Assembly (NCBI GenBank): GCA_018064525.1
Contig: JAGHVB010000021.1
Coordinates: 1 to 51,726 of the forward strand
Reading direction: 5' to 3'
DNA: 51,726 nucleotides
DNA from: Candidatus Treponema merdequi
GTDB lineage: Bacteria > Spirochaetota > Spirochaetia > Treponematales > Treponemataceae
Positions 27,001 to 34,029 of the stretch are shown here, one piece after another. Below the pieces are notes generated by a model. It searched no databases. It was not told the origin of the DNA and was given only the letters and a program-made list of their open reading frames with translations. A program made the translations under genes and the position numbers. Positions within the stretch are counted from its first letter, which is position 1. Every line of letters begins with the position of its first letter.

Positions 27001-27442
27001 TAAGTCTGCCTTTTGTTCCTGCACTTGAATCTGTGATGATTACATTTGACGAGAGGTTATTGTTATTTAAATTGAGATTGTTGCAGGAAAGACTGTGTCC
27101 ATTTAAATCTATTGTTATAGTCTGGCTGCCGCTTGTTACGCTTGTTCCCTGATAGTTGAAAATTATATTTCCGACTTCTACATCGGAATTGAGTTTTATT
27201 GTTACAGGATTGTCTCCGCCAAAATAAACATTGTCACTTGTTTCGTCCGGATAATCACCGGCTGCCGGCCATCCTAAAAGTAAATAGTAATACCAGTTGC
27301 TTGTGCCTTCCCATTCATCAGTTGCAGCATCTGTCTGCCTCCACTGATAGTCGGTTGCCCACAGACTTCCAAATACTGTGCACAGGATCATTGCGAGGAT
27401 AAGTATCTTTTTTGAGAATCTGGTATTAAAAAATTCCATCAC
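18041..27442 (-). CDS. Giant exported repeat protein with FlgD-Ig/sorting-tail-like C-terminus
   Basis: This single gene encodes 3133 residues. It starts with a signal peptide (KKILILAMILCTVFGSLWA). Much of the protein is Thr/Ser/Asn/Gly-rich, built of short beta strands with repeated phrases such as SGTAVEFKGG and NPDIVFSGGNV, as in right-handed beta-helix surface proteins. A W-x-G...W...NW module occurs about four times (near residues 31, 222, 801 and 1381). From about 3040 the sequence resembles a FlgD-type Ig domain plus terminal GIYFIRVV...KVMIVK, as in secretion-sorting tails. Start candidates are GTG 27442 and ATG 27439. It is probably a surface adhesin or fibre; the function is not established. 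Confidence 0.85.
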   Translation of the reverse strand: MMEFFNTRFSKKILILAMILCTVFGSLWATDYQWRQTDAATDEWEGTSNWYYYLLLGWPAAGDYPDETSDNVYFGGDNPVTIKLNSDVEVGNIIFNYQGTSVTSGSQTITIDLNGHSLSCNNLNLNNNNLSSNVIITDSSAGTKGRLTVRNDFDYTDSKDHTLQITGGATVSVNGTFKPAASGSAGSLTISGDSTGIINLPDGTSDPNLTISPTVTRNSTTEYVWNGSSDNDWNNTANWQNGIVPPAGTDNPITIPDSCANYPSSNTPSSISSLVIESGAEFSADSTISITSLAAGGTVSFSANSSIGNLTSTGSLSISSTGRITVNGNIDGDNSTSSLTVTTPQGLFLNGSIGQTSALKNLTINGHYEPSGGAVHPITITGDLTITGDAWLRGDISAATVNLTSGTSFLSGTNSITTTGNQTYSGNYELNNDLTLTSTGGGTVTFTGNLNTHNSSAGSPKSLTFSSGTNAAFEGQIGNSIPLKNLVIGGNLTEAHNIKAEKISVSGTSVLSGDIITTDVQTYNGAVSGTGTIYVPEIASGTAVEFKGGFSGVTLNGASSENPDIVFSGGNVTLSSFTDNDDNLKFAPDTACFFTAPGTEIPKIEFAGNGTTTLTSALSVTDITLTSGTLESGSNNITVSNNWICNGGTFSSSSEVEVKKNVTGTNSNAFYKLKLYGDLETSHPSVLQINILTIAGNSGTVSNIKNSNTIGTFICEVPDKKIYFTPATTQTITTLKLDGTAASTPIILDTTTGSPTWNITALNSDVKYTHVKNSTSNPGGTGEIHTHLSKNLGGNTRWIFSEDYIWTGSSATDSTSWNNNENWKINISGTQYNAVNYPGENSEDDTVTIPNTANKPVFSGAGAVLSDVTISKLTLSASESKLTLNSAYSLKIKTASGLSNSGTVVYSSTARIKNNDTTPLPVSDITKGTVEFTSAATTVDDIGATDYYNLAITTSSAATLSDDITAAADIKINSELLGASHSLSAYGTLTTTAELTGLNTLSVTGTSSIGGDITSSGNQSFNDAVTFSSASVNLNAGTAATVFNSNVTGLSVNPTDATALTLNNVSFNGTTQKISTLTVNGTTANSGTINTSNIQIYTGLVTNSGTINVPSLASGTAVEFKGGLSGTSGTINGAKTNASTLTPDPDIVFSGGNVSFGIFNANDDNVKFTNTAANTFNPNNQTLSSIYFSGTGTTLSNSFTAKNLYLTSGTLNSQTNNISITNDWTHTAGTFISSSTVEVFGNVSGTNSFNELKLHKNLTESHSGATSITKLTITDSAFQTEINASNTIGTLVCEVPGKQIIFTAGTTQTVTSALTLTGNSTNKISLQSSSATAATAADQWNINATGASKSVQYVIVQNSNSADTILTSNSISHGNNINWGIASLFRWTGKGSDKNWKTSDNWEIFADSTVYKTYEYPGYFGGNGIYDDAEINTTQQTDFWPQFTETASSLILNKITTGAAAELTLSGTKNLQLTAASSANPISNAGKIFYTNTGRITNNSATPLPITDATKGTIEFNSLAAIIDDITTGNDYNNLIVNTAATLAGDIKVNGTFSNTQAITSGTSLEVTGAVTAGGSITTTANQTYSSTVTLADDIIFTAADFILKGSLSCKTPYANNLTVTAAAKLSGTIFINVKNATFNSTVTNYNSTAADITFGQSTSATNVIFNNSVSLSSLSISGTTATGSGCSAITTTSNQIYADAVTFADNLTLETSAAAQINFNSSLTATGANKNLTLTNGKLLHTGSLTAGDFTLNNAGSYTNTTAAVSVNNLTQNGTSQFAIGANAFNANIITTSAGTIFTQTGDNSSNTQSVAKIINNGTMTWDSTSLGGTLSVGAGGISQSDITHLAVFNKKNVIFAASPVSASGIFYDLTIPNGIEFTNNLAVVVRRNFTVDGTGSYKHNNCQLHLGFYNLNGTSFTSENGTITRSNAPASSSVINFGNTFIRGQNTSKTFEIPAHITTLTADDVSAGSENGSITFNENLTVENFAPVSTKATITFAAADSAAHPVTTEFTKGVEITSAQKISLGGTLQSTFAATSSVKAPLTVKVPLQLTTDTKIITNGSPVLFGNTVSKGVSQSELNITTGTVSGTINFEKPVTVERLTIQNPETLSIESAAAVSSTNEITITGNGKIIFGTENSASELVISTINKNILFDGDRTNAKITLNSPVRISTGTADGDITLNQSIDSKAAGAQNLTLISGKGRIFINNSIGKTIPLGTVNITGITQISASLKTDSHPINFTDTVYISGDAYSDTEISSGTEDITIGNASNASDLFINAVDASGAKNILLTAGTIDVKNNFALFNGNITLNANLTASKDIVLLNGNVSAMYDDTGDSSKSGVTNLFDYHNPLRTAANNLCEPSLVFKTEDPLNPGSLIPTSSKYPESMPDGTLINHTTAYSSSLSGFASKTITANQNFYDNGVNLEASSQWTLKIKKNDSAENSFAECYHASIKNILVECTTTGDFAWLSASEDCTDNGFNSTDVNNSLTYNADGSYTRQLTGIAFKHPVILTSSASISASEGRPVNPEVPNFSGTYTVRDNVIRVEFVRSDNSSRLCLIENSNNEIRKAVRSLKMIKYNGDSATSIFFEDVFIDAECTDTTDGKGDIAVIYLKAPDSSRWNYSATGTEYGTDTDSNGIHQTRYSDIEITRALTTVFYSLTDDHKNRIGSFKGTPAGKSSSEGFRFTATATRCAIQQMHIAFSIADFTSNKVYLYFDHPLADDITWNTITKDTIHFYSDIDTQDTSYQVISVEPHGDHANGVILNLNKNLDYTRAKLQYGIKIEYGASFLFVNKIHSPDNKVVISGESHCISDAIMNCVEVEYAYDNRNDAYIDSTDGIAPADSIAIRDFAGKTKHNKVFADKDITLVTKDISQNLDSFGNHVFTYHAVADITPTLHSDGENFSAYSGIKTRAWFPVTALGSTPLEGFAPVLNSSKNIQTSHDVYIERNFNAASLTTTFLFHNFSEQTPCLNWQSGSDVRFFFEVQDQNGTIEINHLYDGTTISTGTRMTPLYTFRTSNPADYTSIDLWSFIISEPQRQRGGVSIYSNVVNAANKEFCTLEVNMPKEGNLRVIIMTADGNIVKYLENGRQSPGLHYYYWNGTNNSGSTVARGIYFIRVVGPEIEETRKVMIVK

Positions 27443-27462
27443 TTTTCAATTATCGGAATTTC

Positions 27463-27475
27463 AGGTCTTTGACCT
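27463..27475. promoter_or_regulatory. Palindrome in the divergent giant-protein/EAL intergenic region
   Basis: AGGTC-TTT-GACCT is a perfect 5-bp inverted repeat in an 84-base divergent intergenic region. On the minus strand a GATAAT box (27454-27449) lies six bases before the GTG of the giant gene. On the plus strand CATAAT (27514-27519) lies seven bases before the EAL-gene ATG. A shared regulator could bind here. Confidence 0.35.
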
Positions 27476-27526
27476 TAGAAAATAAATTTGCCGATTTAAA
27501 AATCCTGTGTTATCATAATTCCTACA

Positions 27527-29800
27527 ATGGCAAGACTATACAATTACGGTCCACATCGAAAAACAATTTCCCGCCACATGGCAAAATATCTTTGCTTTTT
27601 TGTAAGTGGAATCATCATAATCAGCTTTCTCTCTGCGGTTGCAGTTTACAGTGTCAACTTTATAAAAAAGGCAGTTGAACACACAAGCAGAAATTCTTCA
27701 GAAATGCTTGTTCATGAGTACAGCCTTGTTTCAAAATATCTGTATGAAGAGACCTGTTCAGAATTGAAACAGTTTTCAAAAAGCCGTGAATTTTCTGCCT
27801 GTAAAACTCATAAGCAGCGTCTTGACTGGTTTACATCGCATTTAAATCAGAAACCTGATTTTTTTAATAACATCGGTTATGCGACTCTTGATGGAGATGC
27901 AATTACAGCAAATAATGTCAATTTAAATATCAGTGACCGCGATTATTTTAAAGAAATTGTTTCAGGTCAGAAAATTGAATCTATTCATGGTCCGTATGTG
28001 AGCCGGGCTACAGGTGAGACTGTAGTTATTGCTTCTCAGGGTGTTTTTAATCTGGATGGAACTTTACAGGGCGTGATGTTCTGTTCCATCAAGCTTTCGA
28101 CTCTGGCAATGCTTACAGAAAAACTTGATATTAAAAATGACGGCCGTTTTTTTATCGTAGGTGATGAAGGAAAATTTCTCTGCCATTATGATACAAGATA
28201 TCTTGGTGAAAAATATGTTCCGACAGATTCAAAATTCAGGGAATTTGATTCAGAGTTTTTCTTTAAATCAAGACGCGGAATATATGAAACGCTTTCATCA
28301 GAAAATCGTGAAATACAGGTTTATCTCGAAGCAATAGAAAAAACTCCTTTTACATGCGGTATTACAGTTGATAAAAAGCGGATGTATTTTTCTTATTCGC
28401 AGTTTAAGATTGTAATTATTATAGTTGTAATCATTACAGTCATGCTTATCTGTCTTTTAACTTACATTTCTACCCTGTTCCTTAATATGACGACCAGACA
28501 TGAGAGTTATTATGATTCTCTTACAAATCTCTGGACGAGACCTAAGTTTGAAAAAGAAGCGCAGACAATGCTTGATAAATATAGAGGCTCGAGATTTGTT
28601 CTTATCGAAATGGACTTCAGAGGTTTTAAGTTTATTAATCAGAGTTTCGGTGCAGAAGAAGCAAATAAAGTTCTTGTGGAATTTTCAAAAGTGCTTCTTG
28701 ATTATTGTAAAAAAACAAGTGCACTCTGCGGCCGCGGCTATGCAGATCATTTTTATATGATTTCAAAAATTGATTCAGTAAATGTATTCCTTGAAGATCT
28801 TGACGATGTAGTTCAGTCATTTGAAGAAGCTCTTGCCCCTCTTGAACTTCCTGCACATCCAAAGTATGGAATTACCTTTGTCCTTCCGGAAAGAAAATTC
28901 TATAACCAAAACAAAACTGTCATTGATCTTATCGGCGAAGCTTCTTACGCAAAGGGAACTATAAAAGAAAATATCCTTCAGACATACGCAATCTATTCAA
29001 GCTTGATGGCCGAGACAATTGAAAAAGAACAGCGCATTGAACGCCACATGGAAAAAGCTCTCGACCGTGGTGAGTTTTATGTAATGTATCAGCCGAAGAT
29101 AAGCCTTATAGATGATAAAATAAAAGGTGCAGAAGCACTTGTCCGCTGGAACAGTTCCAATCCGAAGCTTGGTGAATTAAGTCCAGGAGATTTTGTTCCT
29201 GTTTTTGAAAGGAATGGTTTTATCGTTCAGCTTGACTTTGAAGTTTATGAAATGGTTTTCAAATTCCTTCGGGAACAGATTAACCTTGGAAATCCTGTTG
29301 TTCCGATTTCTGTAAATATGTCGCGCAATCATTCAAATCCAGATAAGTTTGTTAAGGAATTTGTAAACAGATTCAGTAAATATGATTTACCGCCAGAACT
29401 GATTGAAATAGAAATTCTTGAGCGTGCTTCTGAAGGTGATGCGTATAATCTTATCCGTGTTACAGAAAAACTTCATCAGTATGGCTTTAGTGTTGCAATG
29501 GACGATTTTGGAAGCGGACAGTCTTCTCTTAATATGCTTAATGAAGTTCCGATTGACGTATTGAAATTTGACCAGAATTTTTTACGCAGACAGAGTGTAA
29601 AAACAGATCATCAGAAGATGATTACAACTTTAATTGAACTTGGAAAACAACTTAATAAAAAGACGCTTTTTGAAGGTGTAGAAACTGAAGAACAGCGTGA
29701 TATGCTAAAACAGCTTAACTGTGATCAGGTTCAGGGCTATTTCTATTCAAAGCCTCTTTACGAAAAAGATTTTATCCAGTTTGTAAAACAGCATTCATAA
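27527..29800 (+). CDS. Membrane c-di-GMP phosphodiesterase: Cache-like sensor, degenerate GGDEF, EAL
   Basis: This 757-residue protein has a membrane segment near residues 22-45, a periplasmic Cache-like sensor (about 50-285, with VSRATGETVVIASQGVF), and a second membrane segment (about 295-318). A GGDEF domain follows in which the active site reads GRGYADHF (about 402-409) and so is degenerate. The EAL domain (about 505-750) keeps EALVRW (E536), the Asn of SVNMSRN, IEIEILE, MDDFGSG, the Lys of LKFD, EGVE and QG. It should therefore hydrolyse c-di-GMP, with the GGDEF acting as a regulatory domain. The gene has no Shine-Dalgarno and a near-adjacent -10 box. Confidence 0.92.
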   Translation: MARLYNYGPHRKTISRHMAKYLCFFVSGIIIISFLSAVAVYSVNFIKKAVEHTSRNSSEMLVHEYSLVSKYLYEETCSELKQFSKSREFSACKTHKQRLDWFTSHLNQKPDFFNNIGYATLDGDAITANNVNLNISDRDYFKEIVSGQKIESIHGPYVSRATGETVVIASQGVFNLDGTLQGVMFCSIKLSTLAMLTEKLDIKNDGRFFIVGDEGKFLCHYDTRYLGEKYVPTDSKFREFDSEFFFKSRRGIYETLSSENREIQVYLEAIEKTPFTCGITVDKKRMYFSYSQFKIVIIIVVIITVMLICLLTYISTLFLNMTTRHESYYDSLTNLWTRPKFEKEAQTMLDKYRGSRFVLIEMDFRGFKFINQSFGAEEANKVLVEFSKVLLDYCKKTSALCGRGYADHFYMISKIDSVNVFLEDLDDVVQSFEEALAPLELPAHPKYGITFVLPERKFYNQNKTVIDLIGEASYAKGTIKENILQTYAIYSSLMAETIEKEQRIERHMEKALDRGEFYVMYQPKISLIDDKIKGAEALVRWNSSNPKLGELSPGDFVPVFERNGFIVQLDFEVYEMVFKFLREQINLGNPVVPISVNMSRNHSNPDKFVKEFVNRFSKYDLPPELIEIEILERASEGDAYNLIRVTEKLHQYGFSVAMDDFGSGQSSLNMLNEVPIDVLKFDQNFLRRQSVKTDHQKMITTLIELGKQLNKKTLFEGVETEEQRDMLKQLNCDQVQGYFYSKPLYEKDFIQFVKQHS

Positions 29801-29853
29801 AATCTTTTTAAAAACAGCATTTAAATCTTTTTCAACTTTCTCAAAAATGATAG

Positions 29854-29859
29854 TATAAT
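29854..29859 (+). promoter_or_regulatory. -10 box upstream of proC
   Basis: A perfect TATAAT lies 25 bases before the proC ATG, with a poor -35 (TTCAAC at 29831-29836, 17-base spacer). AGAGG precedes the start codon. Confidence 0.4.
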
Positions 29860-29884
29860 TCTATCTAAAATATCAGAGGTATAT

Positions 29885-30679
29885 ATGCAGAAAATTGGAT
29901 TTATCGGAATGGGAAATATGGCACAGGCTATGGCCCGCGGTTTTATAGATTCTGGAAAAGTAAAAAAGGAAAATATCTTTGCGTTTGCTCCTGACCAGGA
30001 TAAATTAAAACGTAATGCAGAAAAAATCGGTTTTACTCCGGCTGCTGATGTAAAGTCTCTGGTTAAAACATGCGACACTCTCGTGATGGCATGCAAGCCT
30101 TATCAGATTGAAAGTGTTTTTTCAGAAGTAAAAGATTTATTGAAAGGTAAAGCATTGATTTCAATTGCAGCGGGCTGGGTTTTTGAAACTTTTGAAAAGG
30201 TCTTGGACAACAGCGTACGCGTTCAGTGCATCATGCCAAACACTCCTGCAATGATTGGCGAAGGTGTAATGCTTTTTGAAAAGAAAAATTCTCTCGAAGA
30301 AAAAGAACATGAAGAAATAAAAGATCTTTTTACAAGTCTTGGAATTGTAGAAGAACTTGATTCTAAACTGATGGGAATAGGTGGCGCAATTTCCGGCTGC
30401 GGACCTGCTTTTATGGACGTAATTATGGAAGCTTATGCCGATGCTGCCGTAAAGTATGGAATTTCACGCGATACAGCATATCGACTTGTAAGTCAGACAA
30501 TGGCTGGAAGTGCAAGACTGCAGCAGAAGACACAGAGTCATCCTGGTGTACTCAAAGATGCAGTCTGCTCTCCAAACGGAACAACAATCCGCGGCGTTGA
30601 TTCACTTGAAAAAAACGGTGTCCGCGGTGCCTGCATTTCCAGCATTGATGCAATTATGGACTTTAAAAACAAAAAGTAG
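29885..30679 (+). CDS. proC: Pyrroline-5-carboxylate reductase
   Basis: This 264-residue NAD(P)H-dependent enzyme reduces pyrroline-5-carboxylate to proline. The N-terminal Rossmann motif IGFIGMGNMAQAMARGF, the central MPNTPAMIGEG and the C-terminal family signature (HPGVLKDAVCSPNGTTIRGV) are all present, and the length is normal. The gene is monocistronic, converging on the GH3 gene with only three bases between the stops; no terminator fits in that gap. Confidence 0.95.
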   Translation: MQKIGFIGMGNMAQAMARGFIDSGKVKKENIFAFAPDQDKLKRNAEKIGFTPAADVKSLVKTCDTLVMACKPYQIESVFSEVKDLLKGKALISIAAGWVFETFEKVLDNSVRVQCIMPNTPAMIGEGVMLFEKKNSLEEKEHEEIKDLFTSLGIVEELDSKLMGIGGAISGCGPAFMDVIMEAYADAAVKYGISRDTAYRLVSQTMAGSARLQQKTQSHPGVLKDAVCSPNGTTIRGVDSLEKNGVRGACISSIDAIMDFKNKK

Positions 30680-30682
30680 TAA

Positions 30683-33229
30683 TTAATATCTGCTTTTTGT
30701 CAAAAGACATTTAATTGCCTTTAAACCTTTTTTGTTAACTGCATTAACAATTGCATCTGCATGATTTCTCCGGAACTTTCCGCCTCCGAGAAGAATTGTT
30801 GCTTCAAGAGGATTTTCTGAAATTCCGCAGATGACAATTTTTACTGCAGGGTCGTTGTCTGATCTTCCCTTTTTTCTGTTGTCTTCGAGAATTCCTTCTG
30901 TAATGTTATCGAGAATCTTTTTGCAGATTTTGTTTAAGCGTGCAGCTTCTTCAAGGGAATTGTAAATTGTAAAGTTTCCGACTTCAGCAGGTCTGTCGTC
31001 TGGAAGTTCTGTTCCGTAAAGTGTAACAAAATCTTTGTGAGTAAAAAGTTTATCAAGTTTGATGACAGGATTTTTTCCTGCAGGCTTAAAGTATGACGGA
31101 AGTTTTGTTTTAGAGTTTTCTGTGTATTTTACGCCTTTAACTTTAATGTTCTTTTTAAGCTTGATGTCTTTTACAGATGCTCCGACTTCGATTTCGTAAG
31201 TTCCTGTTGGTGCAATCCACTGATGAGATGCTGTGTCATACATTGCGAATGCTTTTGCATCAAGTTCTACTGTAACGACTTTTGATTTTCCAGGTTCAAG
31301 ATAGACTTTTGCAAAACCACGGAGTTCTTTAACAGGTCGGAGGTAATCTGCTTCCGGATTTTTTACATAAACCTGAACAACTTCAGCGCCTGCAACTTTG
31401 CCTGTGTTTTTAACAGTAAATTTTACTTTCAAATTTTTCTTGCTCTTTGAAAGCATTTCTCCATAACCGCATTTGTCACCGATATTTCCGATTGCGTCAT
31501 CAGCATCTGTTGCGTCAAAAGTTGCAGCAGAAAGTTCCAGCTTGGAATAAGAAAATTTTGTATAAGAAAGTCCGTATCCAAATTCATATTGAACAGGGAT
31601 GTTGAACGTTTCGTAATATCTGTAACCTGTAAAAATACTTTCTCTGTATTCAATTGCAGGATCCTGTTTTCCCCATGTAGATTTTGAAGGAACATCATTT
31701 TCTGAGAATGGATATGTTTCAGAAAGTTTTCCGGAAGGGTTTACTTCTCCTGTAAGCAGAGATACACATGCTTCTCCGCACGCTTCGCCGGCAAGATACA
31801 TATGTAAAATTGCATTTACATCATCGGCAAATGGAATTGCAAACGGAGAACCTCCGAATAAAACAGCAACGACATCTTTATTCATGACAAGAACTTTTTT
31901 CAAAACAGAAACCTGTTCGTAAGGAAGATTCATATCATGTCTGTCAAAACCTTCGCCTTCAGTTCTGTTTGTAAGTCCTGTGAAAAATAAAACAGGAATT
32001 TTTCTGTCTGCAGCAAGTTTTGCTTCTGCTGCAGCTTCCTGTGTCATTTTCTGAATTTCTTCAGGTGGAATTTTTTCAAGTTCATCATCAGAAGGATATG
32101 CTTTTACATATTTGACATTGAAGCCCTTTGCTTTGAAAACTTCAATTACATTTGGTCCCATGTTTGAATTGATGTGACTTGACCCGCCACCCTGAATACG
32201 CATGTCTTCTGCCATCTGTCCGAGAATCAGAATGTCTTTCTGTTTTTTTGAAAGCGGAAGCATTCCGTCATTCTTAAGAAGAACGGCACATTGTTCGGCA
32301 AGTTTTTTTGCAGTGTCATGGGCTTTTTTGTAATCGACTGTAATTTTTGGATTGTCTGCAAGTTTTGTTACAAGTTCAATTACTTTAAGACACGAGCGGT
32401 TGATCTGTTCTTCTGTTAAAGATCCTTCCTTGAATGCATTCTGTAAAAGCATTGTCTGATAACCGCAGCTGTCAGGCATTGCAAGATCAAGTCCTGCTTT
32501 GATACATTCCGGAATATTTAAGGCAGCACCCCAGTCAGAAATGAGAGCCCCTTTGAATCCCCATTCATCGCGGAGAATGTTTTTAATGATTTTGGAATTT
32601 CTGCATGTGATAGTTCCATTTATTTTATTGTAAGAACCCATGAGAGTTGTAGGCTGTGCATTGCGGACTGCCATTTCGAAAGGACGAAGATAGATTTCGC
32701 GGAGAGCACGTTCATCGACGATACTGTCTGAGTTCTGTCTGCGTGTTTCCTGATTGTTGCAGGCAAAATGTTTGAGTGAAGTTCCGACATTTTTTGACTG
32801 CATTCCGTCTGTGTAAGCTGTTGCGAGTGAACCTGCAAGAAGAGGATCTTCTGAAAAATATTCGAAGTTTCGGCCGCACATTGGAGAACGCTTGATATTA
32901 GTTCCACATCCTAAAACCATTGCAACATTTTTTTCGAGAGCCTGATCGGCAATTGCACCTGACATCGTTTTTACAACATTGAGATCCCACGAGTTTGCAA
33001 TACAACTTGCTGTAGGAAAACAAGTTGCTTTATCTGAGTCATTAATATCTAACTGATTGTCTGCCTGTCGCCTGAGTCCGTGAGGACCGTCTGTCATCAT
33101 AATCTGTGGAAGTTTTTTATTGGCATCATAAGTGTACCAGCCGCCAACACCAGATAAAAGTCTGATTTTTTCGTCAATTGTTAAGTTTGCGAGAATTTCT
33201 TCTGCACTAGATTTTTTGTTATGTTTCAT
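30683..33229 (-). CDS. Glycoside hydrolase family 3 beta-glucosidase-like enzyme, cytoplasmic
   Basis: This 848-residue GH3 enzyme has the (alpha/beta)8 domain with the catalytic nucleophile D232 in GALISDWGAA. The second domain contains EGEGFDRHDMNLP, which carries the acid/base region. A fibronectin-III-like C-terminal domain follows (TVKNTGKVAGAEVVQVYV). KHFACNNQE (about 153-161) is the substrate-pocket signature. There is no signal peptide, so it acts on imported oligosaccharides, consistent with a plant-fibre niche; the linkage specificity is not readable. It diverges from an exported-protein gene with only 44 bases between the starts. Confidence 0.93.
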   Translation of the reverse strand: MKHNKKSSAEEILANLTIDEKIRLLSGVGGWYTYDANKKLPQIMMTDGPHGLRRQADNQLDINDSDKATCFPTASCIANSWDLNVVKTMSGAIADQALEKNVAMVLGCGTNIKRSPMCGRNFEYFSEDPLLAGSLATAYTDGMQSKNVGTSLKHFACNNQETRRQNSDSIVDERALREIYLRPFEMAVRNAQPTTLMGSYNKINGTITCRNSKIIKNILRDEWGFKGALISDWGAALNIPECIKAGLDLAMPDSCGYQTMLLQNAFKEGSLTEEQINRSCLKVIELVTKLADNPKITVDYKKAHDTAKKLAEQCAVLLKNDGMLPLSKKQKDILILGQMAEDMRIQGGGSSHINSNMGPNVIEVFKAKGFNVKYVKAYPSDDELEKIPPEEIQKMTQEAAAEAKLAADRKIPVLFFTGLTNRTEGEGFDRHDMNLPYEQVSVLKKVLVMNKDVVAVLFGGSPFAIPFADDVNAILHMYLAGEACGEACVSLLTGEVNPSGKLSETYPFSENDVPSKSTWGKQDPAIEYRESIFTGYRYYETFNIPVQYEFGYGLSYTKFSYSKLELSAATFDATDADDAIGNIGDKCGYGEMLSKSKKNLKVKFTVKNTGKVAGAEVVQVYVKNPEADYLRPVKELRGFAKVYLEPGKSKVVTVELDAKAFAMYDTASHQWIAPTGTYEIEVGASVKDIKLKKNIKVKGVKYTENSKTKLPSYFKPAGKNPVIKLDKLFTHKDFVTLYGTELPDDRPAEVGNFTIYNSLEEAARLNKICKKILDNITEGILEDNRKKGRSDNDPAVKIVICGISENPLEATILLGGGKFRRNHADAIVNAVNKKGLKAIKCLLTKSRY

Positions 33230-33235
33230 AGTAAA

Positions 33236-33263
33236 ATTATATTATGCATTAAAATAATTGCAA
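33236..33263 (-). promoter_or_regulatory. GH3 gene promoter, leaderless geometry
   Basis: On the minus strand TTGCAA (33263-33258), a 16-base spacer and a perfect TATAAT (33241-33236) end six bases before the ATG at 33229. No ribosome binding site is present. The -35 region overlaps the ribosome binding site of the divergent gene. Confidence 0.5.
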
Positions 33264-33273
33264 GGAGAAATGA

Positions 33274-34011
33274 ATGAAAAAAATTAAAATTATTCTTTTG
33301 GCTTTTGCGGCTTTTGTATCGTCAGCTGTTTTTGCTGCAGAAACAATTCCGGAATTTACAGATGCCCCTAACGCATTTGTCGTAAATGCAAAACCTGTAA
33401 AAGGACAGCATTCAGATTTTATCCAGGTTATCAATTTTACAGATGATGAAAATATTAAATTTTCAATTTATGGATGGAGAAAAAAGGATGGCTGGACAAA
33501 ACTTGCTTCTGATGTAACTTCAACATATGGTGATTCAAAAAAACTTGAAACAGAATATGACCATCAGTTTAACCGCTGGGAAGTTTTTGCATTTGTTCCA
33601 GAAAATGGAAAAACTTATAAAATTGAATATACAAAATTCAAGATTGAAATGTGGGTTGTAGAACATCACTTCGGTGCTTTCAGAATTATTCCTGATACAG
33701 CAGTTCCTGGAAAAAATGCTTATATTTTTGAAAATGCTTCTGTAAAGGGCAGCTTTAAGGATAATATCAAAGCCGGTGGAAAAAATGGTGTTTCTTTAAA
33801 AATTCTTGGAAGCAATGATAAAGAAAGCTGGGAAACAGTAGGCGGTGGAAAAATCAGTGTAGAAGAAGCCGATGATTACTGTTCTCTTGAAGCAGTAAAT
33901 GAAAAGAAAACAGCTTCATATAAATTCTATTCTGTAGAAACAGTAGACGGAAAAAAATGTGAATTTGATATTTTCAAATCTCACAATGACCTTTATTTCG
34001 TAGTTAAATAA
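33274..34011 (+). CDS. Exported beta-rich protein of unknown function
   Basis: This 245-residue protein has a clear signal peptide (KIILLAFAAFVSSAVFAAE). The mature part is rich in Lys, aromatic residues and beta-strand patterns (IKFSIYGWRKKDGW, RWEVFAFVPENGKTYKIEY). It looks like two small beta-sandwich units and has no catalytic motif that I recognise. The site AAGGAGA precedes the ATG. The repeat-containing hairpin downstream terminates it. Confidence 0.75.
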   Translation: MKKIKIILLAFAAFVSSAVFAAETIPEFTDAPNAFVVNAKPVKGQHSDFIQVINFTDDENIKFSIYGWRKKDGWTKLASDVTSTYGDSKKLETEYDHQFNRWEVFAFVPENGKTYKIEYTKFKIEMWVVEHHFGAFRIIPDTAVPGKNAYIFENASVKGSFKDNIKAGGKNGVSLKILGSNDKESWETVGGGKISVEEADDYCSLEAVNEKKTASYKFYSVETVDGKKCEFDIFKSHNDLYFVVK

Positions 34012-34029
34012 ATTACTTTAGACTGTAAA

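Noticed and set aside
19629-27402. Many plus-strand frames of 60-155 codons opposite the giant protein gene
   Set aside because: They lie wholly within a continuous 3133-codon gene, lack ribosome binding sites, and their composition follows from the Ser/Thr/Asn-rich codon use of the real strand.
18041-27442. CRISPR-like or tandem DNA repeats inside the giant gene
   Set aside because: The repetition is at protein-phrase level with diverged DNA and no regular spacer; the reading frame is uninterrupted.
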